From Acidimicrobiia bacterium (GTDB taxonomy: Bacteria > Actinomycetota > Acidimicrobiia > IMCC26256 > JAGNEX01), in NCBI GenBank assembly GCA_020637365.1, contig JACJWE010000002.1, positions 434,001 to 498,000 on the forward strand: 64,000 bases of DNA, given 5' to 3'. Positions 1-8,804 of this stretch are shown one piece after another. Position numbers and translations under genes: made by a program. Below the pieces are notes generated by a model. That model was given only the letters and a program-made list of their open reading frames with translations, had not been told where the DNA came from and ran no database searches. Each line of letters begins with the position of its first letter. Position 1 is the first letter of the stretch.

Positions 1-708
1 ACCACGCTCAATACGACCCGTCACAACCGTCCCACGACCCGTAATCGAAAACACATCCTCAATCGGCATCAAAAACGGACGATCAATATCACGCTCAGGC
101 TCCGGCACATACTCATCCACCGCCGCCATCAACGCCATCACCTTGTCCCCATACTCCGAATCCCCCTCCAACGCCTTCAACGCCGAAACAGGAACCACCG
201 GAATATCATCACCCGGGAACTCATACTCACTCAACAACTCACGAACCTCAAGCTCCACCAGCTCAAGGATCTCCTCATCATCAACCATGTCAACCTTATT
301 CAAGGCAACAACAATCGCCGGCACACCAACCTGACGCGCCAACAACACATGCTCACGAGTCTGCGGCATCGGCCCATCAGTAGCCGCAACCACCAAAATA
401 CCGCCATCCATCTGCGCAGCACCCGTAATCATGTTCTTCACATAATCAGCATGCCCCGGACAATCAACATGCGCATAATGACGATTCGCCGTCTCATACT
501 CAACATGAGAAATCGAAATCGTAATACCACGCTCACGCTCCTCAGGAGCCTTATCAATCTGATCAAACGCAGTAAACGCAACACCCGACACACGATCCGA
601 CAAAACCTTCGTAATCGCAGCAGTCAACGTCGTCTTACCATGGTCAATATGACCAATAGTCCCAATATTCAAATGGGGCTTATTCCGCTCGAAGGTTTCC
701 TTTGCCAT
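1..708 (-). CDS. tuf: Elongation factor Tu, N-terminal part (gene runs off the left edge)
   Basis: EF-Tu is the GTPase that carries aminoacyl-tRNA to the ribosome. The visible 236 residues cover the G domain and the start of domain 2. The P-loop GHVDHGKT lies near residue 19, followed by DCPGH and NKVD (G3 and G4). The ATG at 708 is preceded by a GAGG-type ribosome site. The 3' end is outside the window. It sits downstream of tRNA-Thr and tRNA-Met on the same strand, behind a hairpin at 780-808. Codon use is odd for this window: T-ending codons (ATT, GTT, GAT, CAT, AAT) and TTG dominate, whereas neighbouring genes favour C/G-ending codons. Identity is certain; the reason for the codon bias is unknown. 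Confidence 0.98.
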   Translation of the reverse strand, partial: MAKETFERNKPHLNIGTIGHIDHGKTTLTAAITKVLSDRVSGVAFTAFDQIDKAPEERERGITISISHVEYETANRHYAHVDCPGHADYVKNMITGAAQMDGGILVVAATDGPMPQTREHVLLARQVGVPAIVVALNKVDMVDDEEILELVELEVRELLSEYEFPGDDIPVVPVSALKALEGDSEYGDKVMALMAAVDEYVPEPERDIDRPFLMPIEDVFSITGRGTVVTGRIERG

Positions 709-779
709 GATCCTCGACCTCGTTCGTTACAGAAGTGATTTGAAAGAAGCACCGACATTTTGATGTGGACATACGCGAA

Positions 780-808
780 GGAGAAAGCCCTTTTTGAAGG
801 CCTTCTCC
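780..808 (-). terminator. Hairpin between tRNA-Met and tuf
   Basis: GGAGAAAGCC (780-789) and GGCCTTCTCC (799-808) pair into a 10-bp stem with one G-U in the minus-strand RNA and a 9-nt loop. It follows tRNA-Met by about 30 nt and precedes the tuf start by about 70 nt. No long U-tract follows, so it may be a weak terminator, attenuator or processing site. Confidence 0.5.
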
Positions 809-839
809 CAGGTGGGTGTGTCCAGATGTGTTGGATGCT

Positions 840-916
840 TGGTAGCGGCGGAGGGACTCGAACCCTCGACCTCGCGATTATGAGCCGCGCGCTCTTACCA
901 GCTGAGCTACACCGCC
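840..916 (-). tRNA. tRNA-Met (CAT), elongator type
   Basis: The minus strand gives a full cloverleaf: 7-bp acceptor stem (with a T6-G67 and a G1-T72 wobble), D-arm, anticodon loop CTCATAA with anticodon CAT, a T-arm with GGTTCGAGTCC, and an encoded CCA (842-840). The anticodon stem lacks the three G-C pairs typical of the initiator, so elongator Met is preferred. A lysidine-modified tRNA-Ile cannot be fully excluded from sequence alone. Confidence 0.93.
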
Positions 917-973
917 AAGTGTTGGGTGCCACCTACGGCGCTGCCGAGCACCTGCCCGACTAACGCTGATCAG

Positions 974-1046
<73 letters not shown>

Positions 1047-1149
1047 GCAGCTCGACAGTATATCCACCTACGCGTCCGTGAATCCGTACGGAGATCACAC
1101 CCCGGTGGCGTTGGTCATTTCGTTTCATCGACGGCGGTACGTTGTGGGT

Positions 1150-1725
1150 ATGCCGAGCAACAATGCGCCATCGCCAGAGCGCCGTCTAGCCGATGGAAGC
1201 GCTTCGTCAGACGAGTCGAACGTGTCGGTGCGCCTCTGTACCGAGGCGGATGGGCCACAGCTCGCCGCGTTGTACAACCATTATGTGAGCACATCGACGG
1301 TGACCTTCGACCTGGAAGTTCGTACCGAAACAACCCAGCGCGAGTGGATCCGTTCCCATGACGGAAGCCACCCCGCCATCGTGGCGAGCGCGGGTGAGAC
1401 CATCGTCGGCTTCGCCTCGCTGACGCCGTATCGGCCCCGGCTGGCATACACCACCTCAGTTGAAGATTCGGTCTACGTGCACAAGGATTGGCACGGCCGC
1501 GGAGTCGGGCGGCTACTCCTGAGCGAAATCCTCCGCCTCGCCGAGCGCTACGGCTATCACACCGTGATCGGCAGGATTGTTGGCGGCCACTCCGCGTCGA
1601 TTTCGCTGCACGAATCGTTGGGTTTTATCCAGATAGGCACCGAACGTGAGATCGGCCGGAAGTTTGGACGGTGGCTCGACGTGGTGGTGCTGCAATACAT
1701 GGTGCCCACCGAATCGAGGCGTTGA
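1150..1725 (+). CDS. GNAT family N-acetyltransferase, phosphinothricin-acetyltransferase-like
   Basis: This 191-residue protein has the GNAT fold: an N-terminal VRLCTEADGPQLAALYNHYV segment, the acetyl-CoA motif A GRGVGRLLL, and the C-terminal SLHESLGF motif seen in phosphinothricin/methionine-sulfoximine acetyltransferases. Such enzymes acetylate a primary amine using acetyl-CoA; the substrate here is not known. The ATG at 1150 is preferred over a GTG at 1078 because the conserved domain begins well after it and the earlier start would leave little room for a promoter after the tRNA genes. The first 25 residues are Ser/Asp-rich and probably disordered. It is divergent from the tRNA-tuf unit and apparently monocistronic. 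Confidence 0.85.
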   Translation: MPSNNAPSPERRLADGSASSDESNVSVRLCTEADGPQLAALYNHYVSTSTVTFDLEVRTETTQREWIRSHDGSHPAIVASAGETIVGFASLTPYRPRLAYTTSVEDSVYVHKDWHGRGVGRLLLSEILRLAERYGYHTVIGRIVGGHSASISLHESLGFIQIGTEREIGRKFGRWLDVVVLQYMVPTESRR

Positions 1726-1758
1726 GCTCCTGGTGTAGGGCGGCAGACCACCCGAGCG

Positions 1759-2581
1759 CTACCGGAGAAAATCGTGCTCTTTCAGGAAGGCCAGCATGAG
1801 GTCGGTGGTCTGGTCAAGATACGGCTCTTCGTTGAAGAAGCCGTGGTCTTGACCTGGGAAGGTCACCAACTCACAGGTCTCTGAATCAGAGCAATAGCTT
1901 CGTGCCGAGTCGATCGACACGGTGCGGTCGGATTCACCGTGAAAGACCAAGACCGGGATCTGCGGATCGGCGAGACGGGTCGAAATTGCAGGGTTGTACA
2001 GGACCAGGGCCTCGGGGCCCCGCTCGCTCGGATCCGACGTTTCGGTGTTGGCCGCCAACATTCCGCCCGCGCTTTCGCGCCCATCGCCACCACCCGGTCA
2101 ACCGGAAAGCCGTAGTCGCTGGCGTGTTCGGTCACGAACGCAACCGCATCGTTGGCGTCGGCGACGATATCCGTGGTGGTCACGTCATCACTGTTGACCC
2201 GGTATTCGGCAATGAAACCAACGGCGCCATGTTGAGCGAGAGCCAGGCTTTGTGGGACGAACTGTTCGATCGGTGTCCGTTCAAAACCACCGCCGTGAAA
2301 CATCACCGCGGCAGCAGTCGGTTCGCCGTCGGGTAGGAAGACATGAAGATGAAGCGCTCGGGTCTCGGTCTGCTTATACACCACCACCTTGTCCGCTCCG
2401 AGGTCGACCTCGGGCCACGCGCGTTCGGTTTCGGGTCTCGACCCGCCCACAAGTACGTGCCGGCCATTACCGCGACGGCCCCGACGATGAGCGCTAGCCC
2501 CAGTGCGATGTTGCGCCTTCTGGTGGAAGGATTGTCGAAACCAGGGCCCGCAGGTTCGGGATGAGGTTGTCGTGGACTCAC
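1759..2581 (-). pseudogene. Alpha/beta-hydrolase (esterase-like) with two frameshifts
   Basis: Three overlapping minus-strand frames together make one secreted or membrane-tethered hydrolase. The first (GTG at 2581, AAAGGAA ribosome site) holds a hydrophobic anchor ALGLALIVGAVAVMAG and ends near TYLWAGRDPKP. The second begins in frame near 2430 with EVDLGADKVVVYKQ and carries the oxyanion motif FHGGG. The third, from about 2080, carries PVLVFHGESDRTV and the catalytic-His region FPGQDHGFF. The nucleophile elbow falls on the second break: the sequence reads GCGAAAGCGCGGGCGGA where GASAGG would be expected. The family resembles BD-FAE/carboxylesterase hydrolases. It is either a pseudogene or intact with two indel errors; frame continuity on both sides favours recent damage or error. 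Confidence 0.75.
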
Positions 2582-2741
2582 AGAGCGTTTCCTTTCAAGT
2601 GCCTGCGCTCACCAGCATGGACTCCGGCGGCCGTGCCTGGAACGGGACTGCGTTACACGACGACCCCTGGACACGTGGAGCGCCAGCAAATCGAGGACTC
2701 GGGCCGGGCTCGCCGGTTTCCCCGGTCTCGGCGAGCAACCG

Positions 2742-3725
2742 TCACCCATAGGCGTCGGCGAGAAGATGCAGACAGCGCATCCGCCCAGCCTCGGAAATGT
2801 CGTTGAACACGACGATCAGTTCGTCGGCATCAGCGAGTGATGCGAACGCCTCGAGTTGGGGTCGAATCGTCGTTGGTGTGCCAACGGCGGTGTGTCGCAA
2901 CATCGATTTGACCTGCTGACCCGGTAGCGACTCGACGAGTTCGTCGAGTTGCGATGCAGAAAGCTGGCGGCCCTCGCCAAGAACGAAGCCACCCGGAGCC
3001 GCGTGACCTGCTCGAAGGTGGCACGCCTCGTCGTCGGTTTCTGCCAAGACCACATTGACCCCAGCGATGACATGTGACGTCGATTGCTGCGTGGACGGCC
3101 GGAACTGATCCCTATAGAGGGGTATCGCCCGGTCGATCTCATCGGGGGCGAAATGCGATGCGAAGCCGTACGGCAACCCGAACTGAGCCGCCAGCTGGGC
3201 ACCGAACAACGAGGATCCCAAGATGGTCAGCGGTACAAAGGTGCCAGTACCAGGAATGGCGGTCACGCCGTCGACGATGCTGTGATCCGAAAGGTAGCCC
3301 TGCAGTTCGGCCACGTCCTGGGGGAACGACGTCGCCGCCATCGGTGAACGCCGAAGCGCGCGAAAGATCGCCTGGTCGCCGCCCGGAGCGCGACCAAGCC
3401 CCAGCTCGATACGACCGGGGTGAAGGCTGGCGAGGGTTCCGAACTGTTCAGCGATGGTGAGAGGGCTGTGGTTGGGCAACATGATGCCGCCCGACCCCAA
3501 CAAAATCGCGTCCGTGCGCGCTGCGACATGAGCGATCAACACCGATGTGGCAGCGGACGCAATCGAAGCCATGTTGTGATGCTCGGCGTACCAGACACGC
3601 TTATACCCGCGCTCCTCCGCCGCCTGTGCCATAGCGACGCTCGCGCGCAGAGCGTCGGCGACCGTACTGTCGCCGCTCACGAGGGCGCGATCCAGTATCG
3701 ACAGCGGTACGCGACTTTGGGACAT
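2742..3725 (-). CDS. Flavin-dependent oxidoreductase, luciferase-like (MsnO8-type)
   Basis: This 327-residue protein matches the bacterial luciferase-like (LLM) superfamily of FMNH2/F420-dependent enzymes. Recognisable blocks are PLSILD at the start, the YAEHHN motif near residue 50, the segment LGSGGIMLPNHSPL near 77-90, and ELGLGRAPGGD near residue 108. It is a TIM-barrel cytoplasmic enzyme whose substrate cannot be told from sequence. The stretch around residues 235-260 is divergent, and a neighbouring frame looks equally plausible there, so a compensated frame slip is possible. It reads toward the broken hydrolase and appears to be a single-gene unit. Confidence 0.85.
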   Translation of the reverse strand: MSQSRVPLSILDRALVSGDSTVADALRASVAMAQAAEERGYKRVWYAEHHNMASIASAATSVLIAHVAARTDAILLGSGGIMLPNHSPLTIAEQFGTLASLHPGRIELGLGRAPGGDQAIFRALRRSPMAATSFPQDVAELQGYLSDHSIVDGVTAIPGTGTFVPLTILGSSLFGAQLAAQFGLPYGFASHFAPDEIDRAIPLYRDQFRPSTQQSTSHVIAGVNVVLAETDDEACHLRAGHAAPGGFVLGEGRQLSASQLDELVESLPGQQVKSMLRHTAVGTPTTIRPQLEAFASLADADELIVVFNDISEAGRMRCLHLLADAYG

Positions 3726-3855
3726 GTCAGCACGCTAACGCGACCAACCCGTAACAGTGCCGTTCACCGCTACCCGGCGGGCGAGTCCACCCCGCCGCAG
3801 GTTCTCTGAGGACCTATGTGCGCGAAAACGATCCACCCGGTCGGCTCAGGCGCGG

Positions 3856-3892
3856 CGATGCCTCCGGAACGTGTGGCGTCCCGGAGGCATCG
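3856..3892. terminator. Strong inverted repeat downstream of the large adhesin gene
   Basis: CGATGCCTCCGG (3856-3867) and CCGGAGGCATCG (3881-3892) form a perfect 12-bp stem with a 13-nt loop. It lies 55 nt after the adhesin stop codon on the minus strand and before the oxidoreductase start. No U-tract is present. Confidence 0.6.
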
Positions 3893-3946
3893 ACCGCCTT
3901 ATGGAGCATGTCAGCAGTGCGGGGTGTGAGGGTGTGAGAGCCCCGG

Positions 3947-6900
3947 CTATCGCTCACCCCGTCGACGACGCTGGCCGAGGACCAGCACGCCGCCTGCGAA
4001 GAGGAGGATGACGCCGACCGTCAGTGAGGTTGCCACCCCGGTCCCGGTCATCGCCATATTGGATCGCGACCCCGAACCCGACGGCGCAGCTCCGAGGGAC
4101 ACCGAACCACTCGTACCCGTACGAGCCGAACCTGATCCTCCTGTCGATGACGCCGACCGTGTCGAACCTGCGACCGAAGCCGCCGCATTGGACGTATTGC
4201 CGGTCACTTGACCCAGAGGGGTAGATCCACCTGAGCCGCTGGCTCGTGTTGCGTTCCCCGCAGTCCCTGCGCTTGAGCTCCCAGCACCGGAGGAACGAGC
4301 ACCGGAGGAACCACCGTCCGAACCGGAGTTGGTACCGGAGTTGGTACCGGAGCTCGAACCGGAGCTCGAACCGGAGTTGGTCGCAGCACCGCCCGTCGCC
4401 GAGCTTGCTGCGGCTCCGCCGTCGGCCCCACCACCGTTCGTTCCGCCATCGGTATCCGACGTCGTCATGCCTGTCGTGGTCGTGGTCGTGGAGTTCTCAC
4501 TGCCGCCACCGGTCGCGGATTGCACAGCAAACCCGAAGTCCAGCGTCAGGTCGGTGGCGCCGTCTTGGGAAAGGTCAGCGTTACTCGATGCCGATCCACT
4601 CGAAGAATCCCGGTCCGAACTTCCGATCTGGCTGAGCGTCGGAACAAACCCATCGAGTGCGTCCTGAGTCGACGCCGCGGTCAGGTCGATGGTCACGGTA
4701 TAGGACTGCGACGCTGGCAACGACGGCAGATTCTCGAAGACGTACATCCCGTTGGCGTCGGTCGTGACCGCCCCGACCATTTCGCCGAACACGTCTGTCA
4801 CCGGCTTTCCGTCCGGTCCGGTCAACAGCAAAACGACACCCTCGATACCAGACTCGCCAACGTCCTGTCGCCCGTTTCCGTTCGAGTCGAACCACACGCG
4901 GTCACCGACTGAGACCGCCGCGGTCATGAAACCGAAATCGAGCGTGGAGTCGGACGCTCCATCCGTGGAGAGGTCCACCGTCGTCGACACGCTGTCGAGC
5001 GACGAGTCCTCAGCGATGTCTCCGGCGCCCGCCGCTGCCGGGGTCAGCCCGGTCAGCGCAGCTCGAGTCGAAGCGGCGTCATAGTCGATGGTGACGGTGT
5101 AGGACTCGCCCACCGCAAGCGTCGGCAGATTGACAAAGGCGTAGAAGCCATCTTCATCGGTCGTCACCGAGGTCACCTCGTTGCCGAAGATGTCGATCAC
5201 CGGCCGTCCATCAGGTCCGCTCAGCGTCAGAACCACACCTTCGATGCCGTCCTCACCGGCACCTTGTATGCCGTCGCCGTTTGCGTCCAGCCACACAAGG
5301 TCGCCAACGGATACGGCTTGGACGGTGAAACCAAAGTCAAGGGTCAGATCAGCGGCACCGTCAGATGAGAGGTTGGCGGTCGTTGACGCGCTGTCGGTCG
5401 ATGAGTCCACATCGCTCGCACCGGCGCCGGCTGGCGACGAGATCAGTCCACTCAGAGCGGCCTCCGTGGATGCGTCGCCGTAGTCGATAGCGACGGTGTA
5501 CGACTCCCCCGAGGGGAGGGTCGGCAGATTGGTGAAGAGATACGCGCCGTTCGCGTCGGTCGTGACCGGACCGACTTCGTCACCGAAAATGTCCATCACC
5601 GGCTGCCCGTCTGGACCAGAGATCGTGAGTACAACGCCAGCGATCCCCTCCTCGCCATCGTCTTGAAGGCCATTGCGGTTGTCGTCGAGCCAGACGTAGT
5701 CACCCACCGACACCGACGCTGGCACGAAGCCAAAGTCCAGGCCGGTGTCACTCGCTTGATCAAAGGAGAGGTCAGCCTCGCTCACCGCAACGTCGGTCGA
5801 TGAGTCAAAGGCGGAGTCGCCTTGACCCGACAGGGTCGGCACGAGACCGGCAAGTGCTTGTTGGGTCGACGCGTCGGTGTACACAATCGACACCGCATAG
5901 GACTCATTCGGCGCGATTGCTGGCAGGTTGTTGAACGCGTATGCGCCCGTGTCATCGGTGTAAACCGTCCCGACCTGTTCGCCGAACACGTCGGTCACCG
6001 GTAGGCCATCGGGGCCGGTCAACGTCAGTGCGACCCCGCCGATACCTGTTTCTCCTTCATCCTGGACACCATTGGCGTTGGTATCGAGCCAGACCAAGTC
6101 GCCAACCGATACCGACGTGCGAATGAAACCGAAGTCCAATGTCAGGTCCGAGGCTCCGTCGACCGAGAGATCCGCCGCACTCGTAGCTGAATCGGTCGAT
6201 GAGTCGATCTCGACGGCACCCGCTTGACCGACCGTTGGGACCAGTCCACCGAGAGCCAGTTCCGTAGAAGGATCGAGGTAGTCGATCGAAACGGTGTAGG
6301 ACTCTCCCCGAGGAAGAGCGGGAAGGCCGGTGAAGAGGTAACCGCCGTCGACGTCGGTTGCGAGGGGCGCGACGTAGTTGCCAGCAACGTCATAGACGGC
6401 TTCGCCGTTCGGACCAGAAAGGGTCATCACGACGCCAGCGATGCCGTCTTCGCCCACGTCCTGGAGGCCATCTCGGTTCGAGTCGAGCCACACAAAGTCA
6501 CCGACAGAGACCGATTCAACGAAGCTCGCTTGGGCCGCGGTCGAGTAGGTCGAAGTAAACGCACTCGCGTTGATGAGCCTCTGCACGCTGGCGGTCACGA
6601 AGGTGCTGGCAACGTCGGTGGTGATCTCGGCCTCCGCCGTAATCATGGCGGTGCCGACGGTTGGTTTGGTCAGATAGACCTGATCCCCCGACATGAACGG
6701 ACCCGCCAAAGGCTCGCCAAATTCGTCGACGATCTGGGCGTCGCCGTCGACGGTCAACGTGACGGGGCCTCCGTTGGTCATGATGGCGTAGGGTCCAACC
6801 AGTCCGTTGGTGCCAGCCACCTGGGAGACGGGTTCGACGATCTCCAGGTATGGCGCTTCTGGTTCAGCAACCGGCGGGTACACACCATTGTCAGCTGATT

Positions 6901-7564
6901 GCACGATCAGGTTGTAGTTGGCCAGGACGGTCGGCGGGTCGGTCACATAGGTGCCGAGCGCGCCAAAGCTCTGCGACGCAATCGCAGTGCCAGGCTCGAA
7001 ACCGTTCGCGTAGTGCCAGACCGCCCACTGCACGGCGAGGGCCTTGTCGTTATCGGTCCCCGCGAGTGGGACGAGGCTGTCGTCGCTTGGATAGTTGTTG
7101 GTCACGATGGACGCGATGGTTGCGAGACCGTCCAGGGTGAGCGTGCTCGGCCGGCTGTCCGGCAGCGTCACCGAAACGGCGTCGAGCCAACTTCCCGCGT
7201 CGGTGCTGTCGCCGATCCCGATGCCGGTTGTGATGTCGATGCAGTAGGTGGCGGTGTCAGCGAGGGAGCCGTCGCTGCCCTGAACTTGGCCCAGGATCAA
7301 ACCTCCAAAACTGATCCACGGGTAGGGATCGAAGTCGTCGGCCGTTCCGATCGTTTCGTCGGGGCCTGCCGGGGTGGTGCCGCCGTTGAATGCACCGCCT
7401 GCCCCGAGCGACGTGACCGTCATTTGTGAGCCTGAAACGCGTGCTGCGTCAGCCCTGGTTGGTAGCGCCAAAACGGCGAAGGTAGTGAGTAGTACTGCGA
7501 AGAGTAAGACGACTTGTGATGATCGGTGCGGCCGACCACTTCCTCGGCGTTGTAAATGCGACAC
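3947..7564 (-). CDS. Large cell-wall adhesin: thioester domain, five SdrD/CNA-B-like repeats, Ser/Gly stalk, [L/M]AxTG anchor
   Basis: The 1205-residue protein starts at a GTG at 7564, 5 nt after GGAAGGGG. Domains in order: a signal peptide (about 15-40); an N-terminal domain with YCID near residue 108 and VQWAVWHYANG near 178, the Cys and Gln arrangement of Gram-positive thioester (TQXA/TED) adhesins; a beta-rich spacer to about 350; five repeats beginning VSVGDxVWxDxNxxG at nucleotides 6511, 6112, 5713, 5314 and 4915, each exactly 399 nt; a Ser/Gly/Thr-rich stalk; and the C-terminus MAMTG, hydrophobic helix, RRRRGER. Thioester domains bond covalently to host or surface amines, and SdrD_B/CNA_B repeats act as stalks. 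Wall anchoring by a class-E-like sortase is inferred; no sortase is in the window. Confidence 0.9.
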   Translation of the reverse strand: MSHLQRRGSGRPHRSSQVVLLFAVLLTTFAVLALPTRADAARVSGSQMTVTSLGAGGAFNGGTTPAGPDETIGTADDFDPYPWISFGGLILGQVQGSDGSLADTATYCIDITTGIGIGDSTDAGSWLDAVSVTLPDSRPSTLTLDGLATIASIVTNNYPSDDSLVPLAGTDNDKALAVQWAVWHYANGFEPGTAIASQSFGALGTYVTDPPTVLANYNLIVQSADNGVYPPVAEPEAPYLEIVEPVSQVAGTNGLVGPYAIMTNGGPVTLTVDGDAQIVDEFGEPLAGPFMSGDQVYLTKPTVGTAMITAEAEITTDVASTFVTASVQRLINASAFTSTYSTAAQASFVESVSVGDFVWLDSNRDGLQDVGEDGIAGVVMTLSGPNGEAVYDVAGNYVAPLATDVDGGYLFTGLPALPRGESYTVSIDYLDPSTELALGGLVPTVGQAGAVEIDSSTDSATSAADLSVDGASDLTLDFGFIRTSVSVGDLVWLDTNANGVQDEGETGIGGVALTLTGPDGLPVTDVFGEQVGTVYTDDTGAYAFNNLPAIAPNESYAVSIVYTDASTQQALAGLVPTLSGQGDSAFDSSTDVAVSEADLSFDQASDTGLDFGFVPASVSVGDYVWLDDNRNGLQDDGEEGIAGVVLTISGPDGQPVMDIFGDEVGPVTTDANGAYLFTNLPTLPSGESYTVAIDYGDASTEAALSGLISSPAGAGASDVDSSTDSASTTANLSSDGAADLTLDFGFTVQAVSVGDLVWLDANGDGIQGAGEDGIEGVVLTLSGPDGRPVIDIFGNEVTSVTTDEDGFYAFVNLPTLAVGESYTVTIDYDAASTRAALTGLTPAAAGAGDIAEDSSLDSVSTTVDLSTDGASDSTLDFGFMTAAVSVGDRVWFDSNGNGRQDVGESGIEGVVLLLTGPDGKPVTDVFGEMVGAVTTDANGMYVFENLPSLPASQSYTVTIDLTAASTQDALDGFVPTLSQIGSSDRDSSSGSASSNADLSQDGATDLTLDFGFAVQSATGGGSENSTTTTTTGMTTSDTDGGTNGGGADGGAAASSATGGAATNSGSSSGSSSGTNSGTNSGSDGGSSGARSSGAGSSSAGTAGNATRASGSGGSTPLGQVTGNTSNAAASVAGSTRSASSTGGSGSARTGTSGSVSLGAAPSGSGSRSNMAMTGTGVATSLTVGVILLFAGGVLVLGQRRRRGER
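4517..6511 (-). repeat. Five in-frame 399-bp repeats encoding SdrD/CNA-B-like domains
   Basis: Repeat units start at 6511, 6112, 5713, 5314 and 4915 (minus strand), so the spacing is 399 nt, or 133 codons, in every case. Each contains VSVGDxVWLD, then GEDGIxGVVLTxSGPDG, a GxYxFxNLPxL block, and ends in LTLDFGF or a close variant. The copies have diverged in sequence but not in length. Confidence 0.9.
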
Positions 7565-7770
7565 CGTGACCCCTTCCACCCTGTTCTTTGTCTGGGTAAC
7601 GGAAAGAACATCGGTATCCGCAGAGCCATTCTTGAATATCGGAGCGATATTTCAGGCTGCTTTGATGGGCCCTTGACGCGAACGCTGCGTGTAAGTCGGT
7701 CACAAAGCTGGCGGTAGGCCTCGATCCTTACCTACGGAGCCGTGGGGTGCGGAGGAGACGCCCGAAACAT

Positions 7771-7808
7771 CGAGAGGCTCCCGCCTCGGATGAGTCGGGA
7801 GCCTCTCG
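7771..7808 (-). terminator. Hairpin terminator of tRNA-Tyr
   Basis: CGAGAGGCTCCCG (7771-7783) and CGGGAGCCTCTCG (7796-7808) form a perfect 13-bp stem with a 12-nt loop, 16 nt after the tRNA-Tyr CCA on the minus strand. The following minus-strand bases ATGTTTC give only a short U-run. Confidence 0.7.
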
Positions 7809-7823
7809 AAGTAAATAACTCGC

Positions 7824-7908
7824 TGGTGGGCCAGGATGGATTCGAACCAACGTAGCATGACGCAACCGGTTTACAGCCGGTCCCCTTTGGCCGCTTGGGT
7901 ACTGACCC
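7824..7908 (-). tRNA. tRNA-Tyr (GTA), class II
   Basis: The acceptor stem GGGTCAG/CTGGCCC, anticodon stem ACCGG/CCGGT with anticodon GTA, and a long variable arm are visible, followed by a T-arm with GGTTCGAATCC and encoded CCA. The long variable arm is the norm for bacterial tRNA-Tyr. Confidence 0.94.
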
Positions 7909-8005
7909 GAGTCCGCATAGGTTAGCCGTCCAGGACGCCGAATTCGAAGCGATGGCGGCCTCCCGCGCAGGATGGGCGGGCACACATCGAGGAGAGGATG
8001 CTGAT

Positions 8006-8494
8006 ATGGCCAGCTTTGACGTGGTCTCCCAAACCGACGCGCAAGAGGTCCGCAACGCGGTCGACCAGGCGAGCCGAGAGATCGGCACCCGCTTTGATTT
8101 CAAAGGAACCGATAGCACCATCGCGCTAGAGGACGACAAGGTCGAAATGGCATCCAACACTGACGACAAATTGCGTCAGGTGATCGATGTGTTCGAAAGC
8201 AAGCTGATCAAACGCAAGGTGTCGCTCAAGAGCTTCGACCGGGGCGACATTCGCGAAGCGTCTGGCGGCACCGCTAAAACCACCTGGACCATTGTCAACG
8301 GCATCCCCACCGAGACCGCCAAGAAGATCTCGAAGTTCATCCGGGACCTGAAACTGAAGGGCATTCAGGCTCAGATCCAAGGAGATCAACTCCGCGTCAC
8401 CGGTAAGAAAATCGATGATCTCCAAGGTGTCATCGCTGAACTCAAAGAGCAGGATTTCGACTGCTCACTGCAGTTCATCAACTACCGTTCCTAA
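8006..8494 (+). CDS. yajQ: YajQ-family nucleotide/c-di-GMP-binding protein
   Basis: The 162-residue protein opens with MASFDVVSQTD, the hallmark of the YajQ (DUF520) family, and contains the conserved FDFKGTD block near residue 30, a central SGGTAKTTW segment and a closing QFINYR. The length is that of the family. Some members bind c-di-GMP and act with a transcription factor in proteobacteria; the role in actinobacteria is not established. The ATG at 8006 follows GGAGAGG by 8 nt. It is cytoplasmic, divergent from tRNA-Tyr and followed by a small membrane protein. Confidence 0.95.
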   Translation: MASFDVVSQTDAQEVRNAVDQASREIGTRFDFKGTDSTIALEDDKVEMASNTDDKLRQVIDVFESKLIKRKVSLKSFDRGDIREASGGTAKTTWTIVNGIPTETAKKISKFIRDLKLKGIQAQIQGDQLRVTGKKIDDLQGVIAELKEQDFDCSLQFINYRS

Positions 8495-8612
8495 CCAGCT
8501 GCCGCCGTCGTCTGACTGCGGCAACCACCGGGCCTCACGATCCCGCCGCAGCGGACAACGAGCCGCTCGGCCCGAGTCGCCGGTGCGACCCCGAGTACGG
8601 AGAAACGAACAT

Positions 8613-8783
8613 ATGGACGATCGCCCGCCCTCTGATAAGTCCGGTTTCATCGCGGGATTGCTGGGCGCTCTGATCGGCTTCGCCATTGGGTTGGGCTTTG
8701 CCGTGCTGGTCACCAGCGCCCCAATGGCTGCGCTCGTCGGCTTCACGGTCGGTATCATCGGCGGCGTCCTACTCGCCAGCTGA
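8613..8783 (+). CDS. Small two-helix membrane protein, unknown function
   Basis: The 56-residue ORF starts with ATG at 8613 behind a GGAG site 8-9 nt upstream. After a charged start, MDDRPPSDKSG, it has two Gly/Ala-rich hydrophobic helices (GLLGALIGFAIGLGFAVLV and AALVGFTVGIIGGVLLA). It probably sits in the membrane as a hairpin. It lies 118 nt after yajQ in the same direction and could share its transcript. I do not recognise a family. Confidence 0.6.
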   Translation: MDDRPPSDKSGFIAGLLGALIGFAIGLGFAVLVTSAPMAALVGFTVGIIGGVLLAS

Positions 8784-8804
8784 GCGATCCTGGAGAGTGC
8801 CGTC

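Noticed and set aside
840..916. tRNA-fMet
   Set aside because: The anticodon stem lacks the three consecutive G-C pairs of initiator tRNAs.
5181..7429. Several plus-strand open frames across the adhesin gene
   Set aside because: They repeat with the 399-bp period of the adhesin on the minus strand and are shadows of it.
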